From positions 1,364,001-1,428,000 of the forward strand of contig OY294070.1 of the NCBI GenBank assembly GCA_958510875.1: a stretch of 64,000 bases of DNA, written 5' to 3'. The notes beneath the pieces are model-generated. The model was not told the origin of the DNA and did not search any database. It was given only the letters and a program-made list of their open reading frames with translations. The translations under genes and the position numbers were made by a program. Source of the stretch: Endomychus coccineus (taxonomy: Eukaryota > Arthropoda > Insecta > Coleoptera > Endomychidae). Positions 33,600-44,917 of this stretch are shown here, piece after piece (position 1 is the first letter of the stretch; each line of letters begins with the position of its first letter).

Positions 33600-34960
33600 C
33601 AATAAGAAATTTATAGATCAGAATTAATAATTTTTCATGATACAAAATTTGTGAATTAATCTTCCGATCCTATTGATAAGATATTCTATGTGTGGGAACC
33701 ATTCAAGATGTTGATCTATGATAATTCCTAAATATCTAATTTTATTATTTTCAAATATATCTTTAGAATTATTTATTTCAATGATATTAAATTCAGGACG
33801 ATTAACTGAAGTAACTGAAAATGCAATATAATGATTTTTTTTGAATATTTAATGATAGTTTTAAAGAATTAAGCCAGTTTTCAGTTTTTAACATTCCTTC
33901 AATAACCTTATATTTAGTTTGATTCCAGGTTTTTTCTGCAAAAATGAGCACTGTATCATCAGCATAACATAATATTTTTCCATCGATATCTAGGTCTAAA
34001 TAGTCATTTTTGTATTAAGTGCTTAAAATGAGTGTTTTTTTAATGGCACATGAGAGTGTTAATTTTTAGTTTTTTAATAAAAATGCTCTCAAATGTGCCA
34101 TGAAAACATGAATTTTATACACGAAATACAAACAACATTTTTTGTACAACTGTGAATGTGAATTTACATCGTCTGAAATATATTAAAAATAAATATTTCC
34201 AATATAATTTCACAGCATCCAGTGGTCTTTCTGTGTCGTTACTATTGAAACGGTTTGTTGGCACGCCGCCGCGTTTGACTGTTTGACTGTGTTTGCTCGT
34301 AGTTGCTTCAATTTCAAGTTATTTTCAAGAAGATGAATGTTGAAACAAATTAAAATATCTGAAAAAATTGTGGAATCAACTCTTCAAGAAATATCTAACG
34401 TTTCTGATCAGCAGCAACATGAAACATCTTCGGGAGTTTATGTTGGAAGTAATTGTTCAAACTTTACTATCAATTATTTTTTCAATAAATGAATTTGTTT
34501 TATGATAAATAATCAATTAATAATTGACTCTGTTAAAAATAAATCCTTCAAAAAGTAATATTTCATGTTTATTTTGTGAATTATTTTGGCAGTGAAAAAA
34601 AGTATTTTTTTCACGGTGAAAAAAAGTAAATATTTCTGCATCAATAGAGATGCAGAAACGTCAAGTTGTACAAAAAGAGAATTTATATAGGCTATAAACA
34701 GAATGGGTCCGAGTACTGTCCCTTGTGGTATGCCGGTTCTAATAGTTAACGGATCACTTATAGTTTTATTTATGCTGAGGTTTTGTTTTCGATCTGTTAG
34801 ATGATTCTGAAACACCTCTAACACAATTCCTTTAATACCATAGCGTGACAATACCTCGAGAAGTTTGTCATGGGGAACAATGTCGAAAGCCTTCGCTAAG
34901 TACATAAAGACTGCTATGCATTTATTATCGTCAATTATTCCTTAACCAGTGCAGGAGTGA
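33600..34960 (-). pseudogene. non-LTR retrotransposon reverse transcriptase, interrupted
   Basis: Minus-strand RT blocks in order: LAKAFDIVPHDKLL (motif A) near 34,890, GIPQGTVLGPILF near 34,720, then an interruption at about 34,010-34,620, then CYADDTVLIFAEKTWN near 33,950 and YLGIIIDQHLEWFPHI near 33,720. The protein resembles Jockey/CR1-like elements and the RT at 39,287. Stops and frame changes make it inactive. Confidence 0.8.
34010..34620. other. insert inside the LINE RT with a 53-codon frame
   Basis: This stretch separates two RT blocks that should be adjacent. It holds an inverted pair GGCACATGAGAG / CTCTCAAATGTGCC (34,046-34,100), a GC-rich CACGCCGCCGCG patch, and an ATG frame from about 34,337 ending TGA near 34,492 (start MLKQIKISEKIVESTLQE, end SNCSNFTINYFFNK). 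Ends and class are not clear; it may be a non-autonomous transposon that picked up a promoter-like segment. Confidence 0.4.
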
Positions 34961-34992
34961 TAATACTTTTCTGAAGGGAATAATGCATATAA

Positions 34993-35235
34993 ATGGAATG
35001 TTCACTGTACAAGGAGATAAAACTGCCATCCAAAGATGCAAAAACCCCTTGCTACTCTTGTGACTCTTGTAGGCGCCTAATATGCCTGGAATGCAGCGAA
35101 CTTTCTTCGTCAGAAATAAGATGTTTACCATTACAACGGCGTTTACTGATGTTTCACTGCAAATCTTGTCGTAATAACGATTATGTGAATCTTTTACAAA
35201 GTAAAATTGAAGATAAAGAAGCGTATAAAAAATTC
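34993..35235 (+). pseudogene. LINE ORF1, 5' part (zinc-binding N-terminus), split by a PLE
   Basis: ATG 34,993 opens a frame with a PHD/RING-like cysteine pattern: CYSCDSCRRLICLEC at residues 20-34 and CKSC near residue 57. It then reads LLQSKIEDKEA, where PLE 1 inserted. The frame resumes without loss after the PLE at 36,741 (EALINDKLEIIKLLQEKL). In related insect non-LTR elements ORF1 binds RNA; the zinc motif here fits but its exact type is not certain. Confidence 0.7.
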
Positions 35236-35275
35236 TCGGGAATTAGGTCACATTAACACTCTGTTATAAATGTTC

Positions 35276-35317
35276 GTCTTTACGTACGTTTCGGTCTCAC
35301 GACCATCATCAGAAGAC
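35276..35317 (-). ncRNA. hammerhead ribozyme motif, PLE 1 3' end, core intact
   Basis: Same parts as the copy at 5,743: stem I GTCTT/AAGAC, CTGATGA, one extra T, stem II GGTC-GTGA-GACC, GAA, ACG/CGT, cleavage base A. Confidence 0.75.
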
Positions 35318-35687
35318 TTATTTTGTTAAAAGGGGTTAACTAAAACTAATTAGCACAAGCGTCCATATCGCACAATCTTCAATCAAAAAGCTCACGCCGT
35401 CGAAACGAACAGAACCACGAATAATCGAAAATTGTATCGTTAATAGTTTTTTTTGTAACAAGAAACCACTGTTAAGTAATATTCTCATAATGTACAAACG
35501 CATATTGCTATGGTCTCAAAGCAACTGGAGTTCTAAGCTATTTGTTTGTAATAACACGACCCAGATGTAGATTTATGACGTACTTGAAAAGGTTTTAGAC
35601 CTGCATTGGAATTTAGTTTACTTTAAGCGTTCTTCCTAAAATATACTTTTAACATTATAAAGACATATGTAGGAATTTGTAAGAGTT

Positions 35688-36473
35688 TTAATTAATCAAG
35701 TTAGTATAAATCTGACTCAATCCTTGTATATCATTCCTATGATTTACAGAATTTGAATCCCTTTTTATGTGAATCATCTCCAGGATAGATCTTTTATAAT
35801 AATTGGTTTCTTTAGTTAAAATATTAACATTTTTGTAATCAAATTGATGGTTATAATCAAAACAGTGCTTAGCAAGGGCGGTGGAATTTTCTAAGTTATT
35901 ATTTCTTGTGCTATACTTATGGCCGTACATTCTTTTTTGTAAATATTGTTTAGAGATTCCAGTATAAGTTCCATCACAATCTAAACAATTCAATTTATAT
36001 ACTGTGTGGGTTTGTTTATCTTTAGGTATTACAGGTTTTAGATTTGAGAAATATTTCCCAACACAGTTAGTAGGTTTATGCGCAACATTTATATCGTACT
36101 TTTTAAAACATTTCTTAATTTTTTCTGAGGTCTCCGGAATGTATGGTAAAGTTATATAATTGTCTGTATTACCTGTTATGTTATTTTTATAAGAAGAACC
36201 ATTATAGATTTTGTTTATTCTCTCTTTAATGATAGGATTGTAGAAAGTTTTTGGGTAGCCATTCATTTCCAATGCATTACGAACAATTTTTAAATTTTTG
36301 GGACGGTCCTCTGCGTGGGATAATTTTACCGCGCGGTCTGTGAGGCTGTTTATGACACTTTTTTTATAACAAGCTGGTGCAACAGAATTGAAATGAAGAT
36401 AACGTTGAGACCAGACTTCTTTAGTAAACCAAGAAGTTTTTATTTTTCCATCTGCATCATGCCTAATGGTCAT
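35688..36473 (-). CDS. Penelope-like element protein, C-terminal part: RT thumb and GIY-YIG endonuclease
   Basis: An uninterrupted 261-codon frame. Residues 1-120 match the RT connection/thumb region of PLE 2 (TSWFTKEVWSQRYLHFNSVAP, KKSVINSLTDRAV). Residues about 150-250 form the endonuclease: HTVYKLNCLDCDGTYTGISKQYLQKRMYGHK with the GIY-YIG-type core and its CxxC, and NSTALAKHCFDYNHQFDY with the H-H pair. The RT palm with YVDD is missing because the copy is 5'-truncated, so the frame is an open relic rather than an active gene. In PLEs this endonuclease nicks the target for reverse transcription. Confidence 0.8.
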   Translation of the reverse strand: MTIRHDADGKIKTSWFTKEVWSQRYLHFNSVAPACYKKSVINSLTDRAVKLSHAEDRPKNLKIVRNALEMNGYPKTFYNPIIKERINKIYNGSSYKNNITGNTDNYITLPYIPETSEKIKKCFKKYDINVAHKPTNCVGKYFSNLKPVIPKDKQTHTVYKLNCLDCDGTYTGISKQYLQKRMYGHKYSTRNNNLENSTALAKHCFDYNHQFDYKNVNILTKETNYYKRSILEMIHIKRDSNSVNHRNDIQGLSQIYTNLIN

Positions 36474-36605
36474 ATCTAGGAAATTAATGTTATTGTTTAT
36501 TTCTATTTTTCTGTTCGTTTCGACGGCGTGAGCTTTTTGATTGAAGATTGTGCGATATGGACGCTTGTGCTAATTAGTTTTAGTTAACCCCTTTTAACAA
36601 AATAA

Positions 36606-36647
36606 GTTTTCTGATGATGGTCGTAAGACCGAAACGTACGTAAAGAC
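36606..36647 (+). ncRNA. hammerhead ribozyme motif, inverted 5' end of PLE 1
   Basis: CTGATGA, extra T, GGTC-GTAA-GACC (still a GNRA loop), GAA, ACG/CGT and AAGAC are intact; stem I has one mismatch (GTTTT against AAGAC). Confidence 0.65.
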
Positions 36648-36740
36648 AAAAAAAAATAATTTTAAAACAGAGTGTTAATGTGACCTAATTCCCGAGAATT
36701 TTTTATATAATTCATACTGGGTCAAGAATCTTATTATATT

Positions 36741-37500
36741 GATAAAGAAGCGTTAATCAACGACAAACTTGAGATCATCAAACTGCTTCAAGAAAAATTG
36801 CATAACTATGAAAATGAAATGATGAATAAACACTCTTATGCGAAGGTATTAATTACAAATGGTAATCAGAAACTAAATTCCAAACCAATAAATGTACCTG
36901 ACTTAATTATTAAACCAAAAATCAAACAGCAATCAATAATAACCAAACAGGATATAGACAACAAAATAAAATTAGCTGAATTAAAAATTGGTGTAAAGAA
37001 ATGTATAACTACAAAAACAGGCTCAGTTGTTATAAAATGCCAGAGTACTACAGAATTGGAAGTCTTGGAAAATGTTGTACGTAATAAGTTACAGGATGAA
37101 TATAACATCGAACGAAGTAAATTAAGAAAACCCAGAATTAAAATTCCGAATTTTGACCAAGAAATGACCTTGGAAGAAATTGAAAAGTCTATTATCAATC
37201 AGAATGATTTGCCTGATGATTTAAAGATTACTTACATTAAGAAAGGTCGTACCGGTAAGAATATAGTATTTGGTGAATGTTCAGCTGCAATATTCAAAAA
37301 GCACTCTACGAAGACTTAAATATACCTCGATGCCACAACTGTCATGGATTCTACCACAAAAAAGAAAAATGCCTCATTGATCACGTTATCTGTCCCAAAT
37401 GCAGTGGGAATCATCAAGAAAATGAGTGTACAAAAAGTACTACTTGCTGCGTGAACTGTGTGAAAAGTAATCAGATAGACAAGGTGAATTATAATGTGAG
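36741..37500 (+). pseudogene. LINE ORF1, 3' part with CCHC zinc knuckles
   Basis: Continues the frame split by PLE 1. A coiled-coil-like stretch (EALINDKLEIIKLLQEKLHNYENEMM) leads into an RNA-recognition-like region (AELKIGVKKCITTKTGSVVIKC, about 36,980-37,270). A frameshift near 37,290 moves into the next frame, which holds CHNCHGFYHKKEKC, CPKCSGNHQENEC and CCVNC knuckles (37,337-37,460). This order is typical of gag-like ORF1 of Jockey-group elements. Confidence 0.75.
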
Positions 37501-37568
37501 TCATTGGAATGTCCCTCTCTGGAACATCAGGTTAAGATACTACAAAGCAAAACCGACTATTACACATA

Positions 37569-39071
37569 ATGGTTCTACTGGACGAAGAAGTTATTTTAGA
37601 AGACCTAAGTTTAGTCTACGAAGAACATAAGGAAAATTACCTCAACCCAGAAGAGTATGCCACTCTATTCAATAATACGCCCAATAAAGTGCTGAATATC
37701 ATGCATTCTAACATAAGAAGTATAAGAAAGAACTTCAATGAGTTCTTGGCCATGTATAAAACATATGCATTTCACAGTTGTGACATTTTTATTTTGAGTG
37801 AGTGCTTTCGGCTGGAATCTACTGATAACTTCAATATTCCTGGATATGATACCACATACAATGGTGCTGACTTCAATAAAAATGATGGGACAGTGATTTT
37901 AATCAAATCTAATTTAAATTATAATGTCGAAAACATCAAGCTTGCGGTAAGTGGTGTAACCTTATCCATTTTGAAACTTGCTTGCAATGGCTTATCTTAT
38001 AGGATCATTGGCGTATACAGGCCCTGTCCTAGCAATTTGACTGCATTCATTGAAGAGATTGACAACTTTTTCATGATGAGCGAAGTTAGTCCCAAATTTG
38101 AATTTTTCATGGGTGACATTAATATAGATATTATGGAAGAAGATGATGTAAATATAAATAAATATATTTCCGTCATGGCTAAATATGGCTTTAAACCATA
38201 CATTCGAAGGCCCACTCGTATAACAACAGATAATGCCGCATGTTTAGATCATATATTTGTTAAAATGGAATTCAACCTAACTGGAAAATATATACCAAGC
38301 TCATTCATTATTGAATGTAATATCACAGATCATCCTGTAATGATTAATATTAACAGGGAAGGCAATAGTAATAAACATAACAAAAATAATAAAACTACCT
38401 TCTGCGGATATAATATTGCAAAACTAAATAACGTATTATCACTAGAAAATTGGCATAATGTTTTACAATCTGGCCATGCACAACATGCTACTAACATACT
38501 CTATGCAACCTTTAATAATCATTTAGAGGCAAGTAAAAAGATATTCAAGAAAAATACTAATGAATCTAAAAAAATTAAGCCTTGGATAACAGCAGGTTTA
38601 ATACAATCAATAAAACATAGAGACAAAATGAAAAAAATGCTCAATTGTAGATACTCACCTCTTCTAGAATTAGAGTACAAACGTTATAGAAATCATTTAG
38701 ATAAACTTCTAAAGCAGACAAAAAACGAATATTACTTGAACGAAATACAAAATAATCAATATGACATGAAGAAAATTTACCGTATTATGAGTGAGGCTAC
38801 CAATGAAAAAAATAATAGATTATCCAACAAATTCCAGGTTGTTGACGAACATGGCAATGATTTTGATGATGATAACGAAAGGGCAAACTATTGTGTCAAA
38901 TATTTCACCAATATAGGTATCGATATGCTAAAAAATGTCCCTATTCAACAATTTATGTCGCCACCACTTACTCCAAATCGAAATTCCATGTTCTTAACCC
39001 CCGTAACTGATACTGAATTGATACAACAAATATCTTCACTAAAAAAACAATTGTTCGCCCGGAATAGATAA
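37569..39071 (+). pseudogene. LINE ORF2, apurinic-type endonuclease and start of the reverse transcriptase
   Basis: A 500-codon frame. Endonuclease blocks in order: MHSNIRSIRKNF, FILSECFRL (catalytic Glu), IIGVYRPCPSN, FFMGDINIDI (Asp), ACLDHIFVK, and ITDHPVMI (Asp-His). The linker KPWITAGLIQSIKHRDKMKK follows, typical of Jockey/CR1-like ORF2. It ends at a frameshift (SSLKKQLFARNR) just where the RT block SPGIDN should start. The endonuclease itself keeps all expected catalytic residues. Confidence 0.85.
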
Positions 39072-40299
39072 TATTACCACCAAGATGATCAAAAATATCC
39101 GATAAGTGTTTTAAACAACTTCGGTAAAATCTTTGAAAAATGACTCAAAAATCGTTTAATGGAATTCCTCAAAGCTAAATGGATCTTGAATGACTATCAA
39201 TTTGGCTTTCAAGCAGGTAAATCAACAAGTGATGCCATGTACACTGTAGTGAACGAAACTATAAGCATCCTGGACAAGAGTAGTAAATGTATAGGGGTCT
39301 TTCTATTCTTGAAACAAATGGGATTCGAGGTACTGTGTTGGATGTTTTCAGCAATTATTTAGATAATAGACAAGTTAAAATCCATGACTCGCTAAGTGTT
39401 CCGACTACCGTCAAGATAGGAGTACCTCAAGGAACGGTACTGGGACCAGTACTCTTTCTGCTCTACATTAATTCAATGCTTTCACTATCCAATGTTTCCT
39501 ATGCTGATGACACTGTTATCTTATTCGAGGGTGATTCTTGCTCACAAGTTAAATTACATGTCCAAAGTGAACTAAACATAATAACGAATTGGCTAAATGC
39601 TTTCCAACTATCTCTGAATGTCGAAAAAACGCACTATATAGCTTTTTCTGCCAATAATGCAAATAGACCAGAGTTCCAGAATATTAGCATCACTAATCTA
39701 AATAAAAACATCACTGAAGTTAACCAAATCAAATACTTAGGCATTATAATCGACAAAAATCTCAGGTGGGAAACTCACATCAACTACTTAACAAAAAAAC
39801 TCAGAAAACTGATTTACAAATTTTATATACCGAGAGAGAGATACTGTCGATTAAACTGTTACTTATAATATACAAATCACTTGTGGAGTCACTCCTGCGC
39901 TATGGTATACTAGTGTGGGGTGGTCTGTATGAGAACTCATTACAAAATCTCAAAGTGATCCAGAATTTTATATTAAAAATCATTTTTAGACGAAAAAAAC
40001 GTTCCTCGATATATTTAATATTCGGTCATTATATTTTAATATCGGCCTATAAGAGTAGTCATTGTCAGCAAACTTTAAATCATGGTTACAATACTCGCGG
40101 CACGTTGAATCAGCTACTTGTTACACCACTTAACAACAAGAACATAAGTCACCGTTTTGTAACATTTATTCAACCTAAAGCCTATAATCTATTACCTTTT
40201 GCCATTCGAAAATGTGCTAACCTCAAGAAATACATTTCAGCTATTAAACTTTATATTTATAGTAATTACAGGGACTTCTTGAGAATTATAGAAACATAA
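39072..40299 (+). pseudogene. LINE ORF2, reverse transcriptase part, frameshifted
   Basis: RT blocks continue across three frames: SPGIDNITTKMI near 39,058-39,095; DYQFGFQAGKSTSDAM near 39,190; GVPQGTVLGPVLFLLYINSM with YADDTVILF (39,418-39,530); YLGIIIDKNLRWETHINYL; then in another frame YKSLVESLLRYGILVWGG and the C-terminal HGYNTRGT region to the stop at 40,299. A deletion near 39,290 removed RT motif A (DLSKAFD). Same element as 34,993-39,071. Confidence 0.85.
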
Positions 40300-40334
40300 A
40301 CATAGTATATTTATTATATTTACCAGCTTACAGC

Positions 40335-41462
40335 CAGGGCCGTAACTAGGGTGGGGCAAAGGAGGCTTTTGCCGCGGGCGCCAGCCCGAAGGGGCGCCAA
40401 AAATCGAACGTAAAGTTTCAATGAATACGTAGAATGGCGGTAGGTAATTTTTTTTTTTAATCTGTGTTTTTATAATGAATAATGTATAAAAACAAGAGAA
40501 TTGTTTAAAGCAGCTACTGTTGCCCAAACTTGTATTGTGACACTACATTCAATCGTCGGAATCCGACGTTTCCCGATTATGCGTTTGTGTTGTTGCATAT
40601 TCGATAACATGATAACACAGTTTAAATCACGATTTGCCAATCTGAAAGAAATTAGTGATGATTTTGAATTTCTCAAAGGCCAATTCATATCGCTGGCGAC
40701 AATAGAAGACTTGAAACGATATGCTGAAAATTTAGTTCGGAAGTATGAGGATGACCTAGATGCTTCTGAATTCATAGATGAAATAGAGAGTTTTAAATTC
40801 CAAGCATCAACTCTTGTTGAAAACTTTGGGAAATTAGATCATATTCAAACTCTCCAAATCATTCATGAAAATGAATTGGAGAAAATATATCCGAATATTG
40901 ACATTTCAATAAGAATATTCCTCTGTATTCCTGTTACGAATGCTTCTTGTGAAAGAGCTTTCAGCAAACTAAAACTAGTAAAAAATTATTTGAGGTCTTC
41001 AATAGGCCAGGAAAGATTATCTGATTTGGCTATACTCAGCATTGATAAAGAAACAGCTGCTTCAGTAGATTTTGATGACGTGATTAATGATTTCGCCATA
41101 GCTAAATCAAGAAAAGTTCATCTTTAATCTTCAATAATTGCCTATCCAAAGTACCTACTACGGAAATGGTTCCTTTATTTTTTGTGACTGATTTATTATC
41201 GACTGAGTACCCTAGTTGATATATGTATTTATGTTTTTCAGTTTTTCATTTGAGTTGTAAGAATCTTTATTTATTTATTTTATTTTTGTTACATACTTTG
41301 AGGAAATAATAAACAGTTATTTGGATACCACAGAAATTTTTATATTTGTATAAAAAAATTGCTTTTGATCTGAATAATATTAGCTATATGAGGTTTTACT
41401 ATTGTTAGGGGGCGCAAACCTACATGTTCGCCACGGGCGCCATCCACCTAGTTACGGCTCTG
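40335..41462 (+). mobile_element. hAT element, N-terminally deleted, with perfect 8-base target duplication
   Basis: Ends CAGGGCCGTAACTAGG (40,335) and CCTAGTTACGGCTCTG (to 41,462). CTTACAGC is duplicated at 40,327-40,334 and 41,463-41,470. Subterminal GGGGCGCC / GGCGCC pairs extend the inverted repeats. It sits in the 3' region of the LINE that starts at 34,993. Confidence 0.9.
40588..41127 (+). CDS. hAT transposase C-terminal part (ZMYM1-like), open frame
   Basis: The first in-frame ATG at about 40,579-40,588 opens a frame of about 180 residues to the TAA at 41,127. It keeps the hAT dimerisation block: IFLCIPVTNASCERAFSKLKLVKNYLRSS and ERLSDLAILSIDKE. The N-terminal zinc finger and most of the catalytic RNase-H-like core are absent, so it cannot transpose on its own. 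It is an internal-deletion derivative with an intact C-terminus and clean ends. Confidence 0.7.
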   Translation, partial: CCCIFDNMITQFKSRFANLKEISDDFEFLKGQFISLATIEDLKRYAENLVRKYEDDLDASEFIDEIESFKFQASTLVENFGKLDHIQTLQIIHENELEKIYPNIDISIRIFLCIPVTNASCERAFSKLKLVKNYLRSSIGQERLSDLAILSIDKETAASVDFDDVINDFAIAKSRKVHL

Positions 41463-41683
41463 CTTACAGCCGCAACTGCACTGTTGAATTTTGATTCACA
41501 CAAATACTGCATATTGTAATATTGTACCCTTTCACCCTTCATCTTTTATATTATTTATACTGTTCCTTTTCTTATCCTTATTTCTTAATTGTCTTGTATT
41601 CATTTTATGCTGTTCTTTTTTTCTCACTACACAATACAAGTGTGGGAGAAAAAAAAATCACAGTATGTGAAATTATTATTATA

Positions 41684-42555
41684 CTGGGTGTCCCATTTTA
41701 ATCCGCCAGTAGCGATAATTCTGAAGCAGTGCATTGAAGCAAAAAATGTTCCGAATAAAAAGTTAACGGTTATGAGGGGGACATCTGATGCCGTCGACTT
41801 TGCCCCCCCCAGCCCCCCGAGGGTGGCGGGAACAGGGGGCAACTTTCAAATCTTAAATAGAAACCCCTATTTTGTATTGCAGATTCGGATAGAGCGTTAA
41901 AAAGTAGGTACATTTTATCCGGGTTGTTTTCCACAATTGATGATAGATGGCGCTGCAAACGTGAAAATGTGTTTGTGTGGTTGTTCGTGTGTTGCATGGG
42001 CATGTGAGTGTACGTGTTGCGTGTGTGTGAGTCCGTCGCCATTGCAATTCACATGTACTGCTCAAAATTGTGTCCATGATGGTCTCGACACAATCGTACA
42101 CGTTTAGCGAAATTCTCCACGCACGCCCGCAACGTGTTTGGAGAAATTTCATGACAGACATTAGTTATTCGCTCCGTCATGTTCTCGCGCGTGGTTGGAG
42201 GATCGCGGAAGACGACGTTTTTCAGATAACCCCAAAGGAAAAAATCTTGCTATTTAATAGATAAAAAACACATTTTCACGTTTGCAGCGCCATCTATCAT
42301 CAATTGTGGAAAACAACCCGGATAAACTTTACCTACTTTTTAACGCTCTATCCGAATCTGCAATACAAAATAGGGGTTTCCGTTTAAGATTTGAAAGTTT
42401 CCCCCTGTTTCCGCCACCCCCGGGGGGCTGAGGGGGCAAAGTCGACGGCATTAGATGTCCCCCTCATAACCGTTAACTTTTTATTCAGAACACTTTTTGC
42501 TTCAATGCACTGCTTGAGAATTATCGCTACTGGCGGATTAAAATGGGACACCCAG
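41684..42555. mobile_element. foldback MITE, TA flanks, about 290-base arms
   Basis: CTGGGTGTCCCATTTTAATC (41,684) faces its inverse ending at 42,555; TA outside both (41,682-41,683; 42,556-42,557). Arms (about 41,684-41,972 and 42,270-42,555) share GTTAACGGTTATGAGGGGGA and GATAGATGGCGCTGCAAACG with inverses. The centre is GT-rich (about 41,965-42,030). Frames inside are arm shadows. Confidence 0.88.
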
Positions 42556-42683
42556 TATTATATTGCTTCATATTTGTAATATTTTGTAATATATATTATA
42601 TTGATAAATTATATTGATGAATATTGATATGTCGATAGTTGAAACATATCTAAGCAATAGTGGATAATAAAAACATTCATTGA

Positions 42684-42920
42684 TTATTTAGTGTAAAAAA
42701 AAAAAATTAGGTTTTGTGCTAGCTCTGATGTAAGTTTATACATTACGTCTTGTGAATTGATACCTTCTTTGCAACCAAACTGGTTTTCTAATAATATATT
42801 AGTCTCATTTAAATACGTTGTAAGTCGTTTTTTTAGGCATTTCTCAAATATCTTGGCAAAATTATTTATATTGAGCTTCGCTGTGAATAAAAAATTATAA
42901 ATGAATAAATTATTATCCAT
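42684..42920 (-). pseudogene. non-LTR reverse transcriptase fragment
   Basis: A 78-codon minus-strand frame contains NNFAKIFEKCLKKRLTTYLNE and NILLENQFGCKEGINSQDVMYKL, the block before RT motif A in Jockey/CR1-like proteins (compare ENQHGFQTNKSTSSAM at 43,715). Confidence 0.7.
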
Positions 42921-42999
42921 TATTATTAGTTTCTAAGATACCGAAAGGTTTGAAGGTCTCTTTAATTCAGCCACCGTAACCAACTTGACAAGGTTTTTT

Positions 43000-43337
43000 T
43001 TATTTTTATTTTATTTGTTTGTTTAAGTAGGCAAGCCTAATATACAAAGAAAATTACAAATGTATAAATATCTTACAAAAAGAAAAAAATAATAAAATAT
43101 AATATATATAAAAAGAAAAAAATAAAGGCAGAGTGCTAAGTATCACAATGAGCCGTCATTAATATACTTCTTTAATGATGACTTGAATTGTTTTACTGAA
43201 TTAGATTCTTTTACAAGTTGAGGTAGTTTGTTGAATTCATTTAAGCCTTTATGGAACATACTATTCATTCCAAATTTAGTGTTAGTTTTTTTAATGTAGA
43301 AATTGTTATTACTTCTTGTATTGTAATCATGAACTTC
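43000..43337 (-). pseudogene. LINE RT C-terminus, 3' half of a split element
   Basis: Minus-strand reading gives EVHDYNTRSNNNFYIKKTNT and FHKGLNEFNKLPQLVKESNS ending INDGSL-stop near 43,150, the usual C-terminus of Jockey/CR1-like ORF2, then an AT-rich tail. Its upstream half is at 45,090-45,390 beyond an inserted plus-strand LINE. Confidence 0.75.
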
Positions 43338-44917
43338 TGAAATCTTCTTACAAAAACATTAATCACACCTTTTTTATAAATCCAACTAACAGTATAGAGA
43401 TTCTTTCGATTTGCCAATCAATGAAATCTAAAACATCTTCAGGCTACGACAATATTTCTACAAAATTACTAAAAGAGTGTATAAACGTTCTGGCTGAACC
43501 ATTGTCATTTTATTTTAATAAGTCAATTGAATACGGCATGTTTCCTGATGCACTAAAAATCTCACATATCATACCAATTCCAAAAAAAGGTGATAAACAT
43601 CAAATTACCAGTTATCGACCCATATCATTATTAACAAGTGTCTCGAAAGTTTTTGAAAAATTAATGTACAGTAGATTATCAAACTTCTTAAAAAAGTTCA
43701 ACATTATTTCAGAAAATCAACATGGCTTTCAAACCAACAAATCCACTTCCTCGGCCATGTTTGACATAACTACCTTCATAAATAAACATCTTGATCAAAA
43801 AAACCTTGTGGGGGCAATTTCGTGTGATTTCTCCAAAGCTTTTGATAGCATTTGTCATGAGATTATTTTACATAAATTGGAGTATATAGAAATACGCGGA
43901 CTGAGCCTGGAATGGTTCAGATCTTACTTAACGGATCGCAAACAATATACGTTAATAAATAATAGACACGAAAATAAACAAATTTTTTCAAATTGTGGAA
44001 ACATAGTAGGTGGTGTACCCCAAGGCTCTATATTAGGACCCATATTGTTTACAATCTTTATAAATGACTTACCATCAGCTGTGTCGTCCGCAGTCTTAAC
44101 ACTTTTTGCTGATGATGCTATCTCTTTAAATATTAGTAATTCGAAAGAAGAACTCACTCATAATATAAATAATACAATATGTGAAATAGATACTTGGTGT
44201 AAAGTCAATCACATCAACCTAAACATGGGCAAAACTCAATGCATTAAATTTAATTTATTTTTTTACAACCAAAATCTGAATGAGCCAGCTGTCTTCGACA
44301 TTCAATATGTCGATTATATTAAATGTCTGGGATTTATATTAGATTCTAATATAAATTGGAAATTGCATGTTAGGGAAGTAAACAAAAAATTAACTAAGGC
44401 ATGTTACTGTCTACGAGTAATGAAAGCAAAGGGTCTTGATTATGAAACTTGCAAACTCGTATATTATTCCAACTTCGTTTCAGTGATGTCATATGGCATT
44501 CTGTTTTGGGGTTATTCGACAGAGTGGAAATCTACTTTTATTTTGCAAAAATATGCAATGCGAATATTAAACAATCTTAAGTTTGGTAATTCCTGCAAAC
44601 CATTTTTTAAGGAAAAGAAAATTTTGACATTTCCCTCTCTATTTATCCAAGAATCATTGAAATTTGTTCACAGAAACAGACAGTTATATAATTTTTCCAC
44701 TTCAAATACTCGTCAACTAAACAATCTTATCATTTTTCCAAAACATAATACAACTACCTTTCAAAAAAGTTTCTATTACACGAGTTCATCTTTATACAAT
44801 AGACTTCCTAATAAGTATAAATCATTTTCACTACCTAAATTTAAATCATGTATATATAAAAAAGCTCTTGTTAGAAAAAGCTTACTACTCTGTAAACGAT
44901 TACTTATCGGAAACTAG
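43338..44917 (+). CDS. reverse transcriptase of a non-LTR element, open over more than 520 codons
   Basis: The frame is uninterrupted to the TAG at 44,917. RT blocks in order: KTSSGYDNISTKLL, LKISHIIPIPKKGDKHQITSYRPISLL, ENQHGFQTNKSTSSAM, VGAISCDFSKAFDSICHEIILHKL (motif A), GGVPQGSILGPILFTIFINDL (motif B), LTLFADDAISLNIS (motif C, FADD), HINLNMGKTQCIKF, CLGFILDSNINWKLHV, and a C-terminal YYSNFVSVMSYGILFWG. It is of Jockey/CR1-like type. All catalytic aspartates are present; the endonuclease and ORF1 are absent through 5' truncation, so it has no own start codon context. Confidence 0.85.

Larger units (their letters stand above)
35225..36740 (-). mobile_element. Penelope-like element 1 (family 1), inserted in LINE ORF1
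   Basis: The element is bounded by a 13-base target duplication GATAAAGAAGCGT (35,212-35,224 and 36,741-36,753). It contains a minus-strand 3' coding part (35,688-36,473) and an inverted terminal copy at 36,505-36,740. Both ends carry the hammerhead motif in opposite orientation and the phrase CTCGGGAATTAGGTCACATT or its inverse. It is a 5'-truncated copy with inverted termini. Confidence 0.88.

Noticed and set aside
41770..42161. Overlapping 90- and 102-residue minus-strand frames
   Set aside because: They lie within the arms and GT-rich centre of a MITE and show no domain.
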